Source of the DNA: Gammaproteobacteria bacterium
Lineage (GTDB): Bacteria > Pseudomonadota > Gammaproteobacteria > Steroidobacterales > Steroidobacteraceae
Reading direction: 5' to 3'
NCBI GenBank assembly: GCA_005877965.1
Contig: VBNP01000200.1
Coordinates: 1-11,096, forward strand
DNA: 11,096 bases
The position numbers and the translations under genes were made by a program. The notes under the pieces are model-generated. The model did not search any database. It saw nothing but the letters and a program-made list of their open reading frames with translations, and was not told where the DNA came from. Numbering within the stretch: position 1 is the first letter of the stretch; each line of letters opens with the position of its first letter. Positions 7,309 through 11,096 of the stretch are shown here, one piece after another.

Positions 7309-8825
7309 AGCTTGGCTCCCGGCCGCTGCACCTCGCGGACCTGCGACGCGTGTACGAGGGACCGGTCAGCGTACAAATCGACGCGACGGCGCTCGGCGCG
7401 GTACGCGATGCCCACGCCGTCACCGCGCGGCTCGCCGCGGCCGATACGCCCGCTTACGGCATCAACACCGGCTTCGGCCTGCTCGCGAACACGCGCATCC
7501 CGTCCGCGCAGCGCACCCTGCTGCAGCGGAACATCATCCTGTCGCACAGCTCGGGCGTCGGCCCGCTGCTCGATGATGCGGTCGTGCGCCTCACGCTGGT
7601 GCTGAAGCTCGCGAGCCTGCTGCAGGGCTTCTCCGGGGTGAGCACTGAGCTGGCGCGCTTTCTCGAGCGGCTCATCAACGCCGGCCTGTGCCCGTGCGTG
7701 CCGGCGCAGGGATCGGTCGGAGCCTCCGGAGATCTCGCGCCGCTCGCGCATCTGTCGCTGGCGGTGCTGGGACTCGGCGACATCCGCCGCCACGGCGAGG
7801 TGTTGCCGGCGGCGGAAGCGCTGGCGCAGGAAGCGCTGACGCCGCTCGCCCTCGGACCCAAGGAGGGATTGGCGCTGCTGAACGGCACCCAGGTGTCGAC
7901 CGCGCTGGCGCTCGCCGGGCTGTTCGAAATCGAGACGGTGTTTGCGGGCGCGGTGGTGAGCGGTGCGCTGTCGCTTGATGCGCTGCTGGGAAGCGATGCG
8001 CCCTTCGATCCGCGCATCCAGCACCTGCGCGGCCACGACGGTCAGGCGCGCGTGGCGCAGGTATACCGCGAGCTGCTCGCCGGGAGCGAGATCCGCGAAT
8101 CGCACCGCAGCTGCGCGCGGGTGCAGGATCCGTACTCGCTGCGCTGCCAGCCCCAGGTGATGGGCGCGTGCCTCGACCTGATCACGCAGCAGGCGGCGAC
8201 CCTCACCACCGAGGCCAACGCCGTCACCGACAACCCGCTCATCTTTCCGGACACCGGCGAGGTGCTGTCGGGCGGGAATTTCCATGCCGAGCCGGTGGCG
8301 TTTGCGGCCGACATCCTCGCGCTCGCGTGCGCGGAGGTGGGCTCGATCACCGAGCGCCGCCTGGCGCTGCTCGTCGACCCGAAGATGAGCGGACTGCCGG
8401 CGTTCCTCGCGCCCGACAGCGGCGTGAACTCCGGCTTCATGATGGCGCAGGTGACGGCCGCCGCGCTGGTCGCCGAGAACCGCATGCTGTGCCACCCGGC
8501 GAGCGTCGACAGCATCCCCACTTCCGCGAACCAGGAAGACCACGTGAGCATGGCGACGCACGGCGCACGGCGGCTCCTCACCATGGCGGGCAACGCCCTC
8601 AACATCGTCGCACTCGAGTTTCTCACCGCCTGCCAGGGTGTGGACTTGCGGGCGCCGCTCAAGACCTCCCCGCGCCTGCAGGACGCCCACGGCGCGCTGC
8701 GGCTCAAAGTGCCTTTCGCGCAAACCGACCGCCTGCTCGCGAGCGACATCGCGGACGCCGCCGCCACGGTGCGCCGCTCCGAGGTGCAGTCGCTCGCCCG
8801 CCCGCTGCTACCGAGCTGGCGCTGA
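7287..8825 (+). CDS. hutH: Histidine ammonia-lyase
   Basis: HutH removes ammonia from L-histidine to make trans-urocanate, the committing step of the pathway and the source of the HutC inducer. The protein has 512 residues, as expected. The Ala146-Ser147-Gly148 triad in GSVGASGDLAPLAH cyclises by itself to the MIO electrophile. Other conserved elements are AYGINTGFG with Tyr57 (56-64), LLNGTQ with N199 (197-202), QDPYSLRC with Tyr283 (280-287), TDNPLIF (314-320), SGGNFH (328-333) and NQEDHVSM with E417 (415-422). The ATG has AGAGGT 6 nt upstream and lies inside the last 22 bp of hutI, which points to translational coupling. It is the last gene of the hut operon here. Confidence 0.98.
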   Translation: MAEPDSLKLGSRPLHLADLRRVYEGPVSVQIDATALGAVRDAHAVTARLAAADTPAYGINTGFGLLANTRIPSAQRTLLQRNIILSHSSGVGPLLDDAVVRLTLVLKLASLLQGFSGVSTELARFLERLINAGLCPCVPAQGSVGASGDLAPLAHLSLAVLGLGDIRRHGEVLPAAEALAQEALTPLALGPKEGLALLNGTQVSTALALAGLFEIETVFAGAVVSGALSLDALLGSDAPFDPRIQHLRGHDGQARVAQVYRELLAGSEIRESHRSCARVQDPYSLRCQPQVMGACLDLITQQAATLTTEANAVTDNPLIFPDTGEVLSGGNFHAEPVAFAADILALACAEVGSITERRLALLVDPKMSGLPAFLAPDSGVNSGFMMAQVTAAALVAENRMLCHPASVDSIPTSANQEDHVSMATHGARRLLTMAGNALNIVALEFLTACQGVDLRAPLKTSPRLQDAHGALRLKVPFAQTDRLLASDIADAAATVRRSEVQSLARPLLPSWR

Positions 8826-8848
8826 CTCAGGCTCGGTGAGGCCGTGGT

Positions 8849-8871
8849 GCGCGCCGCCTGCGCGCTTCTCT
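8849..8871 (+). terminator. Weak candidate terminator of the hut operon
   Basis: GCGCG-CCGCCTG-CGCGC (8849-8865) can form a 5 bp GC stem and is followed by TTCTCT. It lies 23 bp after the hutH stop, between convergent hutH and csrA. The U-tract is poor, so termination could instead depend on Rho. Confidence 0.3.
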
Positions 8872-8890
8872 ACATATCGCTCGCGCCGAT

Positions 8891-9106
8891 TCAGACCGGC
8901 GCGTATTCGGTGGCCTTGGGCGTGTCCGAGAGCTCCGACTGCTGCTCGCGCTTGATGCGCTCGTAGATCTCTTCCCGGTGCACGGCCACGCTCTTCGGCG
9001 CATTGATGCCGACCCGTACCTGATTCCCCTTGACCCCCAGAACCGTAATGGTCACGTCATCGCCGATCATGACAGTCTCGCCAACCCGGCGTGTGAGAAT
9101 GAGCAT
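8891..9106 (-). CDS. csrA: Carbon storage regulator CsrA (RNA-binding)
   Basis: CsrA is a small homodimeric RNA-binding protein that controls translation and stability of many mRNAs by binding GGA motifs, often over the ribosome site. The 71-residue product opens with the family sequence MLILTRRVGETVMIGDDV and continues GVKGNQVRVGINAPK and VAVHREEIYERI. The RNA-contacting residues L4 and R44 are present. The last 15 or so residues, after IKREQQ, are a variable polar tail, which makes it slightly longer than the 61-residue E. coli protein. AGAGGG lies 8 nt before the ATG. It is transcribed alone or as a distal gene after nagE, convergent with hutH; the 183 bp upstream gap suggests its own promoter. 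Confidence 0.97.
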   Translation of the reverse strand: MLILTRRVGETVMIGDDVTITVLGVKGNQVRVGINAPKSVAVHREEIYERIKREQQSELSDTPKATEYAPV

Positions 9107-9120
9107 CTTCCAATCCCTCT
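9107..9120 (-). promoter_or_regulatory. csrA ribosome site with two GGA motifs
   Basis: The minus-strand leader just before csrA reads AGAGGGATTGGAAG. It holds a Shine-Dalgarno (AGAGGG) and two GGA triplets (9116-9114, inside the Shine-Dalgarno, and 9111-9109). CsrA is known to repress its own translation in E. coli by binding such motifs; the same is inferred here. Confidence 0.45.
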
Positions 9121-9181
9121 GTCTTTATAGTTTTAGGTATGCCACCGCGACTTGAAGTTCGCTCCCGGCACGTTTATCTCC

Positions 9182-9232
9182 TGTAGGGTACGCGGAAACC
9201 GCCGCAAAGAAAAATCCAGCCCCTGCCCTACA
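9182..9232. repeat. Inverted repeat in the csrA upstream region
   Basis: TGTAGGG (9182-9188) and its exact reverse complement CCCTACA (9226-9232) flank 37 bp in the nagE-csrA intergenic region. The 7 bp arms could bind a protein or close a long stem in the csrA leader. A chance match is possible, and no regulator is recognised. Confidence 0.3.
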
Positions 9233-9289
9233 AGCGGAGGCTTGAACGTTCGCGCCATGGGTATACCACCCACCGGCCATACGCCCCCT

Positions 9290-11044
9290 TTACCCCAGTA
9301 ACCCCCTGAGCGCCGCGCAGGCCGCGTCCGCGGCGGGCCCCACGATCACGTGCACGCAGTCCGCGGCGGGTATCGCTACCCCGCGCAGCCCGAGGCCCCG
9401 AAGCGCGGCGCGGTCGATGAGCGCGGCATCGCCCACGCTCACGCGCAGCCGACTCGCCGCGGCTTGGACCGCGCGCACGTTGCCGCGTCCGCCGAGCGCG
9501 GCCAGGAGCGCCGCCGCATCCGGGGCAGGCGTCGCGACCGGCTCCGGCGCAGGCGTCGCCCGCAACGGGGCGGCGGCAGGGGCGCCGGCCGCAGAGCCCG
9601 CGGACCCGTGAAGCGCGCTGCGGATCTCGCCGGCGACCTGATCGGCACTGGTGCCGATCACCACCTGCAGCGCGTTGGCCGAGGGGCGCACCAGACCGCG
9701 GACGCCGAGTTGCCTCAGCGCACCCTCATCGACCGCCGCCTGATTCGCAACCAACAACCGCAGGCGCGTCGTGCACGCGTCTACCGACACGAGGTTGGCC
9801 GCGCCGCCGAGTGCGCTGATCCAGGCGCGCGTGCGCTCGGCCGGCGGCGCCGGCGGCGCGGCGGCGCCGCGCTCGAGGGCGTCGCGCCCCGGAGTCTTCA
9901 GATCGAAGCTGACAATGACGAGGCGGAACACTCCGTAGTAGAGCGCGAAATACAGCACCCCCACCGGCAACAGCCACAACGGCCGGGTGGCGCGGCTGAA
10001 GTTCAGCACATAGTCGAACAGGCCCGCGGAGAAGCCGAAACCGAGCCTCACCTGGAGAGCGTTCATGATGATGAACGCCACGCCGGTGAGCAGCGCGTGC
10101 AGCGCGTACAGCACCGGCGCCAGGAAGATGAAAGTGAACTCGATCGGCTCGGTGACGCCGGTGAGGATCGAGGTCAGCGCGATGGACGCGAGCAGTCCCC
10201 CTACCGCGCGGCGTCGCTCGGGGAGCGCGCTGTGATACATGGCGAGACAGGCGGCAGGCAAACCAAACATCATCACCGGAAAGAAGCCGGACATGAACGC
10301 GCCGGCGCTCGGATCGCCGGCGAAGAAGCGCTTGAGATCGCCGGTAACGCCGTGGTAGTCCCCGAGGAGGAACCAGGCGATGTTGTTGATGATGTGGTGG
10401 AGCCCCGTCACGATCAGCACGCGGTTGAGCACGCCGTAGGCGAACAGGCCCAGCGCCCCGGCGTGCAGCACCGAACGGCTGAGCGCATCCATCCCCTGCT
10501 CGAGGTGCTGCCACTGCGTGCCGAACGCGCCCGCCAGCAGCAGTCCCGCGACACCACTCGCAATCGGCACGAAACGCCGCCCGCCGAAAAAGGCGAGGTA
10601 ACTCGGCAGGTTGATGTTGTAAAAGCGGTTGTAGAGCGCCCCGGCGGTCAGACCCGAGAGGATGCCGACCGGCACACTGAGCTTGGCGAGCTCGTGCGCC
10701 TTGTACGCCGCGACCGCCAGCTCGCGCGCCCGGCCGCTGACATCGGCAACCGCCGCGGCCGGCACCGCGATCAGGACCTCCGCTCCCCTGGTCGCCACCA
10801 GGTAGGCGACCACGGCCGCCAGTCCCGCGGCGCCGTGATTCTCGCGTGCGAGCCCCACCGCGACGCCGATCGCGAACAACAGGCCGAGGTTCGAGAAGAT
10901 GGCCTCGCCCGCGGCGGCCACCGACGCCGAGTCGAGCAGATCCGGCTGCCCCAGGCGCAGCAGCAGGCCTGCGATCGGCAGCACCGCGATGGGCAGCATC
11001 AGGGCGCCGCCCACTTTCTGCAGACTCGCGAGCGTCCCCTTCAC
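9290..11044 (-). CDS. nagE: N-acetylglucosamine-type PTS permease, EIIC-EIIB plus degenerate second EIIB
   Basis: This inner-membrane protein imports and phosphorylates a hexose, most likely N-acetylglucosamine. The 584 residues begin with a hydrophobic EIIC domain of the glucose/GlcNAc family (about 1-385), with GLHHIINNIAWF (214-225), the membrane motif GVTEPIEFTF (296-305) and many hydrophobic segments. EIIB follows at about 405-480, with the phosphorylatable cysteine C424 in DACTTRLRL. An Ala/Pro linker (about 483-508) leads to a second EIIB-like domain (510-584) whose matching motif is QAAASRLRV, so the cysteine is replaced by A529. No EIIA domain is present, unlike the EIIC-EIIB-EIIA NagE of E. 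coli. The start is GTG at 11044, overlapping the upstream gene by 4 bp. Sugar specificity is inferred from family resemblance and the probable NagF-like partner; glucose or maltose specificity is not excluded. Confidence 0.85.
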   Translation of the reverse strand: MKGTLASLQKVGGALMLPIAVLPIAGLLLRLGQPDLLDSASVAAAGEAIFSNLGLLFAIGVAVGLARENHGAAGLAAVVAYLVATRGAEVLIAVPAAAVADVSGRARELAVAAYKAHELAKLSVPVGILSGLTAGALYNRFYNINLPSYLAFFGGRRFVPIASGVAGLLLAGAFGTQWQHLEQGMDALSRSVLHAGALGLFAYGVLNRVLIVTGLHHIINNIAWFLLGDYHGVTGDLKRFFAGDPSAGAFMSGFFPVMMFGLPAACLAMYHSALPERRRAVGGLLASIALTSILTGVTEPIEFTFIFLAPVLYALHALLTGVAFIIMNALQVRLGFGFSAGLFDYVLNFSRATRPLWLLPVGVLYFALYYGVFRLVIVSFDLKTPGRDALERGAAAPPAPPAERTRAWISALGGAANLVSVDACTTRLRLLVANQAAVDEGALRQLGVRGLVRPSANALQVVIGTSADQVAGEIRSALHGSAGSAAGAPAAAPLRATPAPEPVATPAPDAAALLAALGGRGNVRAVQAAASRLRVSVGDAALIDRAALRGLGLRGVAIPAADCVHVIVGPAADAACAALRGLLG

Positions 11045-11096
11045 GACAGCGTCCCCGACAGCACCGCCGCCAGCGCCTGCACGGCGGCCGTGGCGT
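11041..11096 (-). CDS. 3' end of an upstream gene, probably a multidomain PTS phosphotransferase
   Basis: Only the last 17 complete codons and TGA are visible: ATAAVQALAAVLSGTLS. The TGA (11043-11041) overlaps the GTG start of nagE (GTGA), so the two are translationally coupled. The tail loosely resembles the C-terminal Ala-rich helix of enzyme I in fused EIIA-HPr-EI proteins. In Pseudomonas such a protein (NagF) is encoded directly before nagE and supplies the EIIA that NagE lacks. The open frame and overlap are seen; the identity is inference from context. Confidence 0.45.
   Translation of the reverse strand, partial: ATAAVQALAAVLSGTLS

Noticed and set aside
7230..8723. A 497-codon open frame on the minus strand opposite hutH.
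   Set aside because: It mirrors hutH codon usage, has low-complexity Arg/Ala/His/Gln composition and no motif; hutH on the other strand is unmistakable.

Overview
This window looks like chromosomal DNA from a high-GC Gammaproteobacterium. The evidence is the rimP-nusA-infB order, a NusA with two C-terminal acidic repeat modules, a typical CsrA, and a Pseudomonas-like hut gene set under a GntR-type HutC repressor. A deep gammaproteobacterial order (Xanthomonadales, Nevskiales or Steroidobacterales type) is plausible, but the genus cannot be told from this sequence.

Layout. On the minus strand, positions 1-3332 carry the translation/transcription operon, transcribed right to left as rimP (2886-3332), nusA (1374-2870) and infB (1-1347, cut by the window edge). 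The 349 bp between rimP and the divergent hutC holds two tandem intrinsic terminators that face rimP, a weak minus-strand promoter candidate and a HutC-type operator. On the plus strand, 3682-8825 is a compact histidine utilisation operon, hutC-hutU-hutI-hutH. On the minus strand again, csrA (8891-9106) is convergent with hutH. A 183 bp intergenic region separates it from nagE (9290-11044), a sugar PTS permease. The last 56 bases hold the 3' end of a gene that overlaps nagE by 4 bp and is probably a multidomain PTS phosphotransferase of the NagF type.

How the genes work together. HutH, HutU and HutI turn histidine into urocanate, imidazolonepropionate and then formiminoglutamate. HutC is expected to repress the operon until urocanate accumulates. 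The enzymes that finish the route (HutG, or HutF plus HutG) and a histidine transporter are not in this window. RimP, NusA and IF2 act in 30S maturation, RNA polymerase pausing/termination and initiator tRNA delivery. NagE with its upstream partner would import and phosphorylate N-acetylglucosamine or a related sugar. CsrA is a global post-transcriptional regulator.

Most of the window is well-known housekeeping and catabolic DNA, and I see no new multi-gene system. The points most worth a second look are the second EIIB-like domain of NagE that lacks the phosphorylatable cysteine, and the double terminator in the rimP leader with no tRNA gene in front of it.
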